Of a DNA stretch of 64,000 nucleotides, positions 37,901 through 45,898 are shown piece after piece. The position numbers were made by a program, and so were the translations under genes. The stretch covers positions 76,441,423 through 76,505,422 of the forward strand of contig JAVHZZ010000010.1 in the NCBI GenBank assembly GCA_036250195.1. Reading direction: 5' to 3'. This stretch comes from Mixophyes australis (Eukaryota; Chordata; Amphibia; Anura; Limnodynastidae). Position 1 is the first letter of the stretch. Every line of letters starts with the position of its first letter. The notes beneath the pieces are model-generated. The model was not told the DNA's origin. It ran no database searches and saw only the letters and a program-made list of their open reading frames with translations.

Positions 37901-40900
37901 TATCTCACTGAAGATTAGCAAAAGTGAGGATAAAAAAAATATGTTAAATGGAAGATCCAATTTAGTCTTCCACACTCTTGTAATATGTCTTCGTTTGCAA
38001 ACAGTTGTAGCTATTTACTATAGTAAAGAATAGAAAAATCCACTGGTAAAAAATGTTCAAATATAATTCACGAGTTTGAGAACAATAATTAACGCTATCA
38101 TACACCTCTAGAATACCTTAAATACATTTGGAATCCTCTATTGTAACCAGCAGGAAGTGTATAAAAGTATTAATATTGGAGTAGGTGAGTGGCCAGTACA
38201 CCTCACTCTCCTTGGCATGGACTCCTGGTGAATGATGAGATCCCTCACGGGGCTGTAAACGAACAACTGCTTAAGGGCAAGGTAGCCCCCCCGTTGATGT
38301 CAGTAAAGCCTCACTGAACCTTACACTGCTTGTTCTCTTAGACAGCTACCTGGGTTACACCATGTTCTCCATGCTAATCCAAAATCACAAACCGCTCTCT
38401 GTTGTTTCCTGGCTGCATCAATCACTTGTGCCAGTGAGTGTTAGTGGATTAGCAAGGTCTCCTCCAAATATATCCACACAGTATATGTGAATAACTGATG
38501 CATTTTGTGACATCAGTGACACTGGATACCCCAAGTTCAGAACATTACACTCCTGAAATACTCAGCAGCAGCAGCTGCAGCATATGCGCCTGGTTTTACG
38601 TCTCCTATAAGGCGCTTATTGCATGTTTCTGCAGGTCTGCATGAGCCGCATTTGAGTGAACTTGCCTTCAGTGTATTTGGCCAGTGTTTACATGCCCCTT
38701 CCCTCCCCTGTCCAACCTCTCCTGGCGCAGGCAGACATAAGTGCCAGAATCACACATAGGAGCATATGCATGCAGTCACTTTCTGGACATGCGCAGAGCG
38801 ATTTCATGCAAGAAGCTACGCAAATTGGTCTACATCCCACTCTAGATCGTTTCCTCCATCTCTGTGAACATTCTGATGATCTGATTAACCTCATCCACTT
38901 GAACACCAGGGACATCTGAACATGTAGACAAGAAGATTGAAAACAAAATGGTGCTCTGACCCTGGTCAAACTCGCCTTAAAAATACTAATTTCAACCTTT
39001 CTTAGGATTATGAAAATCTATTTATATTCTCAAATTTCTTAATTCTAAAAACTAACCCATATTTTTGGTGACAAGTTATAGCACTCAATTTCCAATAATT
39101 GATTGTGAATGCTATTTAAATTGACTTCCTAATTAAAAGATTTCTAAGTTGAAGTATAACTACTGTCTTGGTAAATTTGGACATAGGGAAGCCTTTATCA
39201 CACATATTACTATTTTTGTGCAGGTTTCAAGTTTCTGTGGGACTTCAAACTAACAATCCTGTCCATTGTGGAGAAACTTTGCAAAGAGTGGCCTGGGCTC
39301 TTCTACTACATTCGGACGCCTTGTAGGACAGTTGAATGCCCCGATGAGTTTGAATGGCCAGATATGGAAGGGCCCGAATCTGTCTATGACATGTGCGTAC
39401 TGATGTAATCTTATCTAAAATTTTCACAGCCATTTGAAATTCAAATCTCAAGACAACATTACTTTCAAAAGTCTATTTTGGTTATTTTTCAATTATTTCT
39501 CCACATTTAAAATACACTTAAAATATACAAAGATTGTAGACTTATAGGAGCCGGTGGTAGTCATTACACCGATGAATTAAACGCTGATACTTACCCCGAC
39601 ATGGGCATCACAAAACTGTCATTCCCGATAGTCCCGACTGTTTGAAAAACTGACCTGCAAGAATTGCGACCAATCAACATCCCGCGAACACAGATGAAAG
39701 TCACTTTCAACTATTTTTCCCGCTGTTAAGGGGGCAATGCAAGGAGGCGCCACCTGTACTATGTAGAAACCTTCATAAAAAACATTGTACAGCCGGCGCC
39801 TCCTTGCATTGTCCCCTTAACAGCAGGAATAATAGTGTCGCCATTGAAAGTGACGTCCATCTGTGGTGCCGGGATTTGATTGGTTACAATTCTAGCAGGT
39901 CACTTTTTCAAACAGTCAGGATTACCACTCTCTCGGGAATGACAGCTTTGCGATGCCCATGTCGGGGTAAGTGTTGTCGGCATTTAGTTATTCGCACTAT
40001 AGTACCCTACCCATAGGAGCTCATGCTGAGTTGGAAACATATGTGTACAAACATAAACTCTAAAAAAATGCTTATAAAAATAGCGAATTTACACCCATAT
40101 ATCCAACGTATTTCAAGATGTATCCAGCTCTGTACAAGTCACATATGTACCAAGTTTTTATCAGGTGTACTTAGACCCTGATACACTTACACCCAACCAG
40201 GTCATAATCACAAGAAAATATTTAACATTTGTTTTGATAGCAAAAAGCAAATTTGCTAATAGGTGCGATTTAAATTTTACAAAAGAACTAAAATACAGCA
40301 GGTATAATTTTCATTCTTATTGTTATGTTTGCCACCAGTGTCTTAATAAGCCTATAGAACTACGGTCTAGTCTTCACCTTTAGCAGCCCTTATTTCCCGT
40401 AGAATGCTATGTGTTCACCGGTACTACTCATTGTTGGTCATCATCATAAACATTTATTTATATAGTGCCAGCAAATTCTGTGGCGCTTTACAATTGGGCA
40501 CAAACACAGTAATAAAACAATACTGGGTAATATTTATTATTTTAATTCATTTTGAACATGATCCTTATTGCAAAGATAAGGATTGAAATATAATGAGTAT
40601 GTATTAAAAATCTTCAACAGGAACAGCAGTCATGAGAAACTGCTGTTTCTGCAAAGTTATAAACTCACCTTTTCACTGCCTCTTCTCTCGAAGACTGCTG
40701 TACGATCCACAGCAGGCTTGAAAAGTTCATGTCACTATGCGCCGTCTGTAAACCTTAGGCATGTGCACAAACGTATCTCAGGAGCAGTGGCGGATCCAGG
40801 GGGGGGGGGGCGATCGGGGCGATCGCCCCCCTAGCAGGGGCTTGCTGCAGACAGCTGCACACTGTGCAGGTCCGTTCAGCAGTGACAGTGTGCTGCCCGG

Positions 40901-43900
40901 CTGCTCTGATTGTGTTTTAAACACAATCAGAGCAGCGGGGCAGCATACTGTCACTGCCGAGCGGACCTGCACATACTGTGCAGCCGCCGGCAGCCTTAGA
41001 AATCAGAAAGGGGCGGGGCCTAAATCGCCCCCCTCCCCTAAAATCGCCCCGGGTAAAGTTATTGTCTAGAATCGTCCCTGCTCAGGAGGCGATGCAGCAT
41101 GTGAGAGTGAGGATTTATATAATCCCTCTTTACATGCACTTTTCAGCTTTGCTCTTAGGAGCAGAGCTGAATTTATAACACATATGGTAATGTTCGTAAG
41201 CCTGAGCTGGTGTACATTACCGTGAACAAGTTCAGATTTTCGAAACTTGTTAACTTGTGGAATATAGCAGTCCCAATAGACCAAACGTGTCAAACTCGCC
41301 TCCCAAATGCATATTTTTAGGGGCCCAGATAGGGCCCACAAAAAAATAAACAAATAAAATAAAATAAATCCTTATCTAATGCGACGGCGGTTGCCCCCTT
41401 CTCCCTTTGCACTGAATGTTGGGCGTGATGTCATCATGCCCGACATTTGCAGTGAGGAGCGCACAGGGGAGACAGATGAAGGGGATCAAAAGCAGCATTT
41501 AGGGCACAGTGTGAAACAGTTATCTATGGTCCACTGTCAACTTACGTCAAAGTGAAGTGCCGGAAAGCTGTGTACTGTCAGCATGCCGCTCTCATTGGTA
41601 ATGTGCAACTTCGATTTTTAGGTAAGTCTGTATTATATTGCAGTTGCTTTTGTAGTAATCAGATTTTTTTTTGTAGGGATCCTGGTTGTCGAGTTTTTGG
41701 TAATCGGGAAAACGATTACCACTGAAAAAAAATGACCTTAGTCTCTTTCAATCTGTGTGTGTGAATGTTAGGGAATTTATACTGTAATCTCCAAAGGGGC
41801 AGGGACTGATGTGAATGAGTTCTCTGTACTGCGCTGCGGAATTAGTTGCGCTATATAAATAGCTGATGATGATGATGATCTATAAAAGCACTTAAGGTAT
41901 TACTCTGCTTGGGTAGAATACAAAGATACACTGATTAAAAAGGTTATATGGGTTCCTAATTCGTTATAAAAAAGGACAAAAAGAATTGGATACTATTCAG
42001 CTGTCGTAGAAAGTTTGTATAGATCTTAAAGCAAACTCCAAATGTTTTTTCAAATCTGTACTAATAGAGATGCAAGGTCCAAATAGCTTTGGACAGGTTT
42101 TGCAATATAAATCTAATAGTTTCATATAGAATATGATGTAATCCTGTAATATGGTCAGATGTAGAAAAAATATGCCGCTTTAATCTTTATTTAAAGCGCG
42201 GCAATGTCAGGAACCCGCTAGTATACACTTTAGATTAAAGTAGGGTCCTGACATTGCCACTTTAAATAAAGATTTCTCTATGTCGCTCTGTGAAGTGACA
42301 TCAAATTGAAGTGCTGGGAAGCAAAGTGTTCGCAATTAATAGGTGTCAGCATTCAGCTGTCTTTGGAAATGTGCTGTGTCGCTTTTTAGATAAGTCTCTA
42401 TTATATTCATGTTGGTTTTATAGTCTTCGGTTTTATTTTGTAGGTATCCTCCTTGTCGGTGATTTCACAGTCGGCAAAATGTACCCAACCCTTCTATTTA
42501 CACTTTATTGAAAATGTAAATAACATCTGGATTGTATAGCATACTAACCTACTCTTGGAAACTTGTTTCCGGGAAAGGGGCGTGACTGGAGGACGGGAGG
42601 GGGCGGGGCAGGGCCAAATGTGTCATTTTGGCCCCGCCCCTGCAACAGAAATGCCATTTTCGCGGGGGGCGGAACCAAAATGGTGCGATTCTTGGTGAAT
42701 CGCACCATTTTAACAAGGGAATTCCGGGATGCGGGAGAAATGCCAGCTCTCGCGGGAGTCCGGAAGACTGACTCGAATTTCAGGAGTCTCCCGACTTTCC
42801 GGGAGAGTTGGCAAGTATGTTGTATAGTTCTCAAAGTAACTAGTAATCTCCTTTGCTTCTTTTCAGTGATTGATGGAATTTCTTTAATCTACTGTAATGT
42901 CTAGGCAGGTACTCGGATACCCACCCAATGTTTTGTATTTTCATACATGCAGCACAAATCCCTTGTTTTACGTACTCTTATGAGCAGCGACTGAAGCAAG
43001 GATGGAGTAGTTTAACCCTTTGTTTGGCAAGCATTAAAATCATACACCATCTAGTATTTTATTAATACACCATCAATATCAATATTGGAACGTCTGAAAC
43101 AACCGACTACCATAAACATAACCACATTTAGATGGTGCGTGAGAACACCCTTGCCAAGCAAAGGATAAAAATGTAAATGTTATAACATAAAAGTAATGCA
43201 AAATTCATGTTGCTTGAGAGCAACATTGAAAAATACAGGGTTAAACTGACTCCGAGGCAGAATTACTAAAAGGCGGTTTATTATGAGGTTTTTAAACCGC
43301 TATATCACAAGCTGAGAATTCCAGGAACGTGGAGTCCCCCTGCCATAATGCAAACCAGCCCCAAACTAGACAGGGTGCGCCAGTTCTCACTTTTTTTTAT
43401 GAAAAACAGTTGCGTGAGGACCCCCTGTCATTGTGGAATCCAAAGCATGGCTGGGTAGAGCAGGGCTGGAACCTCTATTATAAGGGTGGTCTGCAGAAAA
43501 ACAGTGTGCCCATGCTGAAAGCACTGGGGTTCTTCCCAACCCTGTTGTGTAGTGAAATTCATCAGGGCCCCTCTAGTGGCAATATGCAAGCTCAGTGGTC
43601 CCAATATAATGGTAAGTGCCCATATTACCAAAATAGTAGAAAAAAAATTCAAATATGATTTAAAAAACCCTGAAGTATCTACTTACTAGAAGCCTCTGTT
43701 AAATGGCTGTGACCTGAATTGACCAGGAGTGTCACTAACTGCTCTGCCAATCACAGAAGCCCAGCATGGAAAACCTATTGTGCCCACAGCTGTTGTTGTG
43801 CTGCTCAGTGGCTGTTTGGGGTTTTGTGCCTCCACTGTCCCATGTATTCACCCCCCGTTATTTTGTTATTTGCAATTATCAAAAACCATCAGTTTTTCCT

Positions 43901-45838
43901 ATACTTTAGAAGTTTGCTGTGTTTTTAATGGGAATGAACACTAACCCTGGTTAATCTACCTAATGATATGTGATTCAAGTGCATGAAGACTGTGTTTTTG
44001 CTTAATTTCAGTTATACTTAATAACTCTATCGGTATGTTTTTCAATGCTTGTTTTCATGTAATTAGGATCAAAGAGGACCTTAAGACCTGTGAGACATGT
44101 TGCAATACAGTCAATATGGAGCTTCTCTTGCCAAAAGGTAAACTTGTAGTACTGTCTGCTACAAAACTTATCTTAGATCATTTGTTTTAAGTATAATATA
44201 CTACCCCACAGACCTGTAAACCACCGACACTTGGCCACAAGTCCAGTGCACACCTAATTTTAGATTTAAGTGATTAGAGAGTCATTAAGGAGAGCAAAGC
44301 ATAAAAAAGGAGTAATTTTGCACCTGGGCAAAACCATGTTGCATTGGAGGGAGAGGTATATTTAAAATGTGGGGGTAGATTTATAGTATGGGAAGGGCAT
44401 GTCCTAGATCAACTTTAAATTTCAGTGTAAAAATAAAGCTATCAAGTATTTGTGTGCTGGATGAAAAAAAAGCCAGTATTTAACTTATGTGCAAAATAAT
44501 AAACTAATTTGCACCCCTTGCATTCTAATATGGTTTGTCCCGGAGAAAACTTACTCCTTTTTATTGCCTTAGTTTTCTTAATGACTCAGGCCATGTATGG
44601 GGAAGATTGTCACCAAGTAGAAAAGCAGGAAAATGGTTGACATTATGCCTGATAGTGTTTTGTGCGCCATACATGCTGATTCTTGGGTACAAATCAGCAG
44701 TGGTTGAAGTGGGAAGTTATAAGTGGCAGTATGGAAAACGTAACTGAATGGCCTAAACTTGATAGGTTTCAATTAATTTTAGTCCTAATATTAGATGTTT
44801 TTAACACTAGTAAAATACAAACATAAATATTAAGTGCTATCCCTCTGTGTCCCCCATCTCTCCCATGTCACACACACAAGGTGCAAATAGACAGACACAC
44901 ACATAGATCAGAGACTGAGAATAACATCCAGTATGCATAAATTTGACTGATGGTGTTGAGTAATGAAGAAATAAATAGTAGAATTCCAGATTTTTTCATT
45001 CTTAGGTGGGGACGTTCCTAAATAAAGTTTTACCAGAACATCAGTTTCAAGTGAATTAACATATTTTGCAGTGTGTTTTTATTACTACTGAGTTATACAA
45101 GTGGCAGACATTTTTCTGGGACCAAAATGTATTGAGGCATATGTAAATAGCTCAACTACTGTGGGTTCTGCATTGGAGACAAATTTGTTTGGGGCATTTG
45201 ATCATCAAGTGGTGAGTTAGACTGAGCAGTGGGGAGAAGTGGAGAAGTGGTGGTAGGGCATACTGCATAGTTGCCTACTGTACTGTTCCGGAATGTCCGG
45301 GAGACTCCAGAATTTTTGGGTTCTCCCAGACTCCTGGGAAAGCAGAGCAACCTCCCGCAGTCTGCCCTCTTCGCTGGTTAAGTGAATGGGGTCGTGCCTA
45401 GATACAACATTCTGGCCCCACCCCCTGCTGCGATAGGCAGTTATTGGCGACGTTTGACAGGGGGCAGGGCCTAACAACGCAATCTGTGTGGCCAAGCCCC
45501 CACCTGGACATCATGACCCCAAAGTTGGCAAGTATGGCATTCTGCCCAATACCAACCCACTTACTGCAATTAAGTATATTAATTTATTTATATTATATTA
45601 TTTACATTGGAAATCAGAATGTGTAAGGGCACCTTGTACAATTTTACAAATAAAGATTTATTCTGTCACTCCATCTTACAGGAATATATGTATGTTTACC
45701 ATCACTTTAAGACGCTAACTCTACAACTATATTCCTTATTATTTTTACACAGCCTCTGGCCAGAATAAGGATCCTTGTGTGCCACCAGGCTTTCATATCA
45801 CCAACTATGGCGTATCCTCCTTTCTCACAAATTCCTAA
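19130..45838 (+). CDS. ROCO-family protein (LRR-Roc-COR), MFHAS1-like, nine coding exons
   Basis: ROCO proteins join a Ras-like GTPase (Roc) to a COR dimerisation domain; vertebrate MFHAS1 modulates innate immune signalling. The model joins 19130-19995, 27351-27645, 29774-29960, 33693-33883, 34823-35310, 36363-36520, 39224-39392, 44067-44137 and 45753-45838. Every intron is GT-AG and every phase matches, giving 836 residues. Seven leucine-rich repeats span about 28-175. The Roc domain has P-loop GASLAGKT (214-221), T-VGIEI (241-246), DFAGH (260-264) and THTD (323-326, where MFHAS1 has THAD). COR covers roughly 390-700, including LRYLHRVGLIVWYED. The tail has KEWPGLFYY, as in MFHAS1 (QEWPGLYYT). 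There is no kinase, so it is not LRRK. Mammalian MFHAS1 is about 1050 residues and coded mostly by one exon; this gene is shorter with eight introns, so it is a paralogue. The start ATG has G at -3; upstream coding exons cannot be excluded. AATAAA lies at 45893. Confidence 0.92.
19996..21670 (+). other. ROCO intron 1, first part
   Basis: Intron 1 spans 19996-27350. This part has no exon or named repeat apart from a unit like tatgtagttcaacaa near 21160, related to the repeat at 1385-1565. Confidence 0.5.
21671..22003. mobile_element. Palindromic MITE, GGGCCTGATTCATTAAGG family, copy 1
   Basis: 333 bp with about 150-bp inverted arms differing at few positions: GGGCCTGATTCATTAAGG at the left, its complement (one base different) at the right. 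It is flanked by TA on both sides (21669-21670, 22004-22005), consistent with a TA-duplicating transposon such as Tc1/mariner. Related copies are at 28458, 34372 and 44277. Confidence 0.85.
22570..23220 (-). mobile_element. Gypsy (chromovirus-type) retrotransposon 3' remnant
   Basis: On the minus strand, about 23170-22930 encodes a chromodomain as found at the end of Gypsy integrases: VDGQMEFVVEK, a one-base frame break, then VYYLVHLKGYEPEERSWF. Beyond it, 22570-22920 looks like LTR or 3' leader sequence. It shares ctgctgcctgatt and agcaggacac with 26380-26625. Reverse transcriptase is not seen, so this is a fragment. Confidence 0.72.
23221..24382 (+). other. ROCO intron 1, middle part
   Basis: No supported exon. 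A minus frame at 23320-23619 is rich in Glu, Ala and Gly and does not match a family I know. A copy of a 'ggcggaactac' repeat lies near 23955-24085. Confidence 0.4.
24383..24700. repeat. 27-bp minisatellite, about 10 units
   Basis: Units of 27 bp (ccacatgtttcccctcctgt, then ccctatg) decay towards the right; an 18-bp ctcctgcccctctgccat repeat follows near 24795-24835. The period is a multiple of three, which makes open frames on both strands (nine-residue PHVSPPVPM on plus). Confidence 0.9.
24840..26379 (+). other. ROCO intron 1, unassigned part
   Basis: No recognisable exon or element. A minus frame at 25324-25518 (LVHHHWTKEDVF) hints at old transposon-derived coding sequence, but I cannot name it. 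Confidence 0.35.
26380..26625. mobile_element. LTR-like fragment related to 22570-22920
   Basis: Shares ctgctgcctgatt, agcaggacac and acaactggc-like words in the same order with the flank of the chromodomain remnant. It is likely a solo or partial LTR of the same family. Confidence 0.45.
26626..27350 (+). other. ROCO intron 1, 3' end
   Basis: AT-rich. A small inverted-repeat element appears at about 27126-27241 (attcagacctggatgc at the left, tctgaatcagaccc at the right). The acceptor is attcacacag, ending at 27350. Confidence 0.45.
27351..27645 (+). CDS. ROCO exon 2: Roc G4 region
   Basis: 295 nt, residues 289-387. Contains VPNSVVLTVATHTD (G4 box THTD) and a charged helix (EERQDSELYLEQAEKLREI). 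Donor CAT|GTAGGC, phase 0. Confidence 0.9.
27646..28457 (+). other. ROCO intron 2, 5' part
   Basis: No named repeat or exon seen. Confidence 0.4.
28458..28776. mobile_element. GGGCCTGATTCATTAAGG-family MITE, copy 2
   Basis: Begins ggcctgagttattaagg and ends ccttaatgactcaggccc. The interior shares gtgcaaattggtttatt and cacataagttaaatactgg with copies at 34372 and 44277. Confidence 0.8.
28851..29310. repeat. Long foldback repeat (about 215-bp arms)
   Basis: caccgacagtgactaccacg at the left is mirrored by cgtggtagacactgtcggtg at the right. The arms stay nearly identical to a centre near 29080, where the arm words attagg and cctaac meet. It carries no coding sequence and lies in ROCO intron 2. 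Confidence 0.88.
29774..29960 (+). CDS. ROCO exon 3: start of COR
   Basis: 187 nt, residues 388-450. VLHVIPINSTNSHDISNLQN and ELFPNVIKMLPPIY align by eye with MFHAS1 (VLPVSCRD, EIFPNLHRVLPRSW). Acceptor tttaatag, donor CACG|GTAAGT, phase 1. Confidence 0.9.
29961..30795 (+). other. ROCO intron 3, 5' part
   Basis: No element or exon recognised. Confidence 0.4.
30796..30971. mobile_element. 'caatcagattctagct' MITE, copy 2
   Basis: Outer ends agtatatttactaaactg and cagttaagtaaatatacccc; inner arms gcctatagcaaccaatcag and ctgattggttgctat. Confidence 0.8.
31140..31275. repeat. Short tandem repeat, about 34-bp unit, four copies
   Basis: Units of the form ctaagggggcactatt plus ttatttatt-like spacer occur four times with small changes. 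Confidence 0.7.
31276..32150 (+). mobile_element. Possible LTR-retrotransposon end, GC-rich
   Basis: A GC-rich block (31330-31550) is followed by C/T-rich text with repeated ttctgac, ctggattc and tgtgac words, a style I associate with frog Gypsy LTRs. A MITE is nested at 31921. No terminal tg...ca pair or coding sequence was found, so the call is tentative. Confidence 0.3.
31921..32097. mobile_element. 'caatcagattctagct' MITE, copy 3
   Basis: gtaaatgtattaaactgaga and its complement bound arms containing gagttttctggcgagtttg and gatagctagaatctgatt. Confidence 0.8.
32151..33060 (+). other. ROCO intron 3, unassigned
   Basis: Includes a C11 run at 32341-32352. No exon or family recognised. Confidence 0.4.
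33061..33484. mobile_element. MITE with TAGGMTGGGTACACACTACAG ends
   Basis: 21-bp terminal inverted repeats matching at 20 of 21 positions. A fragment of the same family is visible at about 46120-46215 (tacacactacacgatg, cagtgtgtacctagcc). No transposase. Confidence 0.8.
33693..33883 (+). CDS. ROCO exon 4: COR
   Basis: 191 nt, residues 450-513. LRYLHRVGLIVWYED corresponds to LSYLHESGKLLYFED of MFHAS1, a conserved COR helix. Acceptor ttgcctcacag, donor AAG|GTTTGA (weak), phase 0. Confidence 0.9.
33884..34371 (+). other. ROCO intron 4, 5' part
   Basis: Contains a G-run near 34253; no element recognised. Confidence 0.4.
34372..34663. mobile_element. GGGCCTGATTCATTAAGG-family MITE, copy 3 (left end lost)
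   Basis: Starts at gtctcctggacaaaacc, so the outer left end is missing; the right end is gatccttaatgattcaggccc. The interior is almost identical to copy 1 at 21671, suggesting recent amplification. Confidence 0.85.
34823..35310 (+). CDS. ROCO exon 5: COR core
   Basis: 488 nt, residues 514-676; acceptor ctatatttaag, donor CAAAG|GTATTT, phase 2. Encodes the largest COR segment, with MHFQICMSVRN and a segment ending VYFSPQVPEGFFQR, which matches FPFTFPPGLFARY in MFHAS1. Confidence 0.92.
35423..35598. mobile_element. 'caatcagattctagct' MITE, copy 4
   Basis: Ends ggggatatatttcctaaact and agtttagtaaatatacccc; arms carry caaccaatcagattctag and its complement. In ROCO intron 5. Confidence 0.85.
35599..36362 (+). 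other. ROCO intron 5, 3' part
   Basis: Nothing recognised; ends in the acceptor ccctttgtattttag. Confidence 0.4.
36363..36520 (+). CDS. ROCO exon 6
   Basis: 158 nt, residues 676-729; acceptor ttgtattttag, donor GACA|GTGAGT, phase 1. Codes for a beta-rich segment (SFLLVNNGKPLLIKEN), placed like the HVVHRSDGKFQIFAYRGK region of MFHAS1. Confidence 0.88.
36872..37671. mobile_element. Inverted-repeat element, possibly Helitron-derived
   Basis: Arms of about 200 bp mirror each other (36872-37076 and 37481-37671), both ending in atctaatatataaatgctta and its complement. Inside, gaggtaattttacctcatga occurs twice in direct orientation. TCTAATATATAAA at one end and tgcatgagtatcatgcacgg near 37440 resemble Helitron-type ends; that part is a guess. 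Confidence 0.6.
37679..37770. repeat. 30-bp tandem repeat, three copies
   Basis: tatcttatattgaatagagc plus agaataaaaa is repeated three times with one substitution. Confidence 0.92.
37771..39223 (+). other. ROCO intron 6, 3' part
   Basis: No exon. 38575-38930 shares a ttgcatgtttctgcaggtct-like stretch with about 60405-60450, marking a dispersed repeat. Confidence 0.45.
39224..39392 (+). CDS. ROCO exon 7
   Basis: 169 nt, residues 729-785; acceptor tttttgtgcag, donor ACAT|GTGCGT, phase 2. Contains LTILSIVEKLCKEWPGLFYY, the best C-terminal match to MFHAS1 (ITPLVEELNVLLQEWPGLYY). Confidence 0.92.
39548..40021. repeat. Long foldback repeat (about 200-bp arms)
   Basis: Outer taggagccggtgg pairs loosely with cccataggagc. 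Inner arms match better: ccccgacatgggcatc with gatgcccatgtcgggg, and caaggaggcgcc with ggcgcctccttg. Its core resembles 15464-15646. Confidence 0.8.
40438..40500 (-). mobile_element. SINE tail fragment
   Basis: tcatcatcataaacatttat followed by atatagtgccagcaaattct matches the tail of the SINE at 9428-9781. Confidence 0.65.
40785..41080 (+). mobile_element. hAT-type MITE, copy 2 (296 bp)
   Basis: Flanked by an exact 8-bp duplication, ctcaggag (40777-40784 and 41081-41088). Left end CAGTGGCGGATCCAGG, right end the complement of CAGGGACGATTCTAG. Same length as copy 1 at 1846-2141 and opposite orientation. Confidence 0.93.
41754..41880 (+). mobile_element. SINE 3' fragment
   Basis: ggggcagggactgatgtgaa, ttctctgtactgcgctgcgg and a gatgatgatgatg tail match the 3' half of the SINE at 9428-9781. 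Confidence 0.75.
42165..42285. repeat. Foldback repeat (about 50-bp arms)
   Basis: atctttatttaaagcgcggc and gccactttaaataaagat face each other, with ggcaatgtcagga and tcctgacattgcc inside. Confidence 0.75.
42540..42819. mobile_element. CATACTTGCC-family MITE, copy 2
   Basis: Exact 8-bp target duplication ttgtatag (42532-42539 and 42820-42827). Right end ggagagttggcaagtatg; left end degenerate. GC-rich palindromic interior. 8-bp duplications indicate hAT-type transposition. Confidence 0.9.
42828..44066 (+). other. ROCO intron 7, 3' part
   Basis: No exon or family recognised; the acceptor is tttcatgtaattag. Confidence 0.4.
44067..44137 (+). CDS. ROCO exon 8
   Basis: 71 nt, residues 785-808; donor AAAAG|GTAAAC, phase 1. 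Cys-rich (KTCETCCNTVNMELLLPK), in the position of the C-terminal Cys-bearing tail of MFHAS1. Short, but supported by phase agreement on both sides. Confidence 0.82.
44277..44592. mobile_element. GGGCCTGATTCATTAAGG-family MITE, copy 4
   Basis: Ends gtcattaaggagagcaa and ttcttaatgactcaggcc; the interior shares cacataagttaaatact-type text with copies 1-3. In ROCO intron 8. Confidence 0.8.
45266..45536. mobile_element. CATACTTGCC-family MITE, copy 3
   Basis: Target duplication gcatactg and gcattctg (7 of 8, at 45258-45265 and 45537-45544). Ends catagttgccta and gttggcaagtatg. In ROCO intron 8. Confidence 0.85.
45753..45838 (+). CDS. ROCO exon 9 with stop codon
   Basis: 86 nt, residues 809-836; acceptor atttttacacag, stop TAA 45836-45838. 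AATAAA follows at 45893-45898, giving a short 3' UTR. Confidence 0.85.
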
Positions 45839-45892
45839 AATGAAAATGATGGTAACAGTGTATGTTTCTACCTATTTGTAAAAAATACTTTG

Positions 45893-45898
45893 AATAAA
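45893..45898 (+). terminator. Polyadenylation signal AATAAA of the ROCO gene
   Basis: Canonical hexamer 55 bp after the stop codon, the first in this 3' region. Confidence 0.6.
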
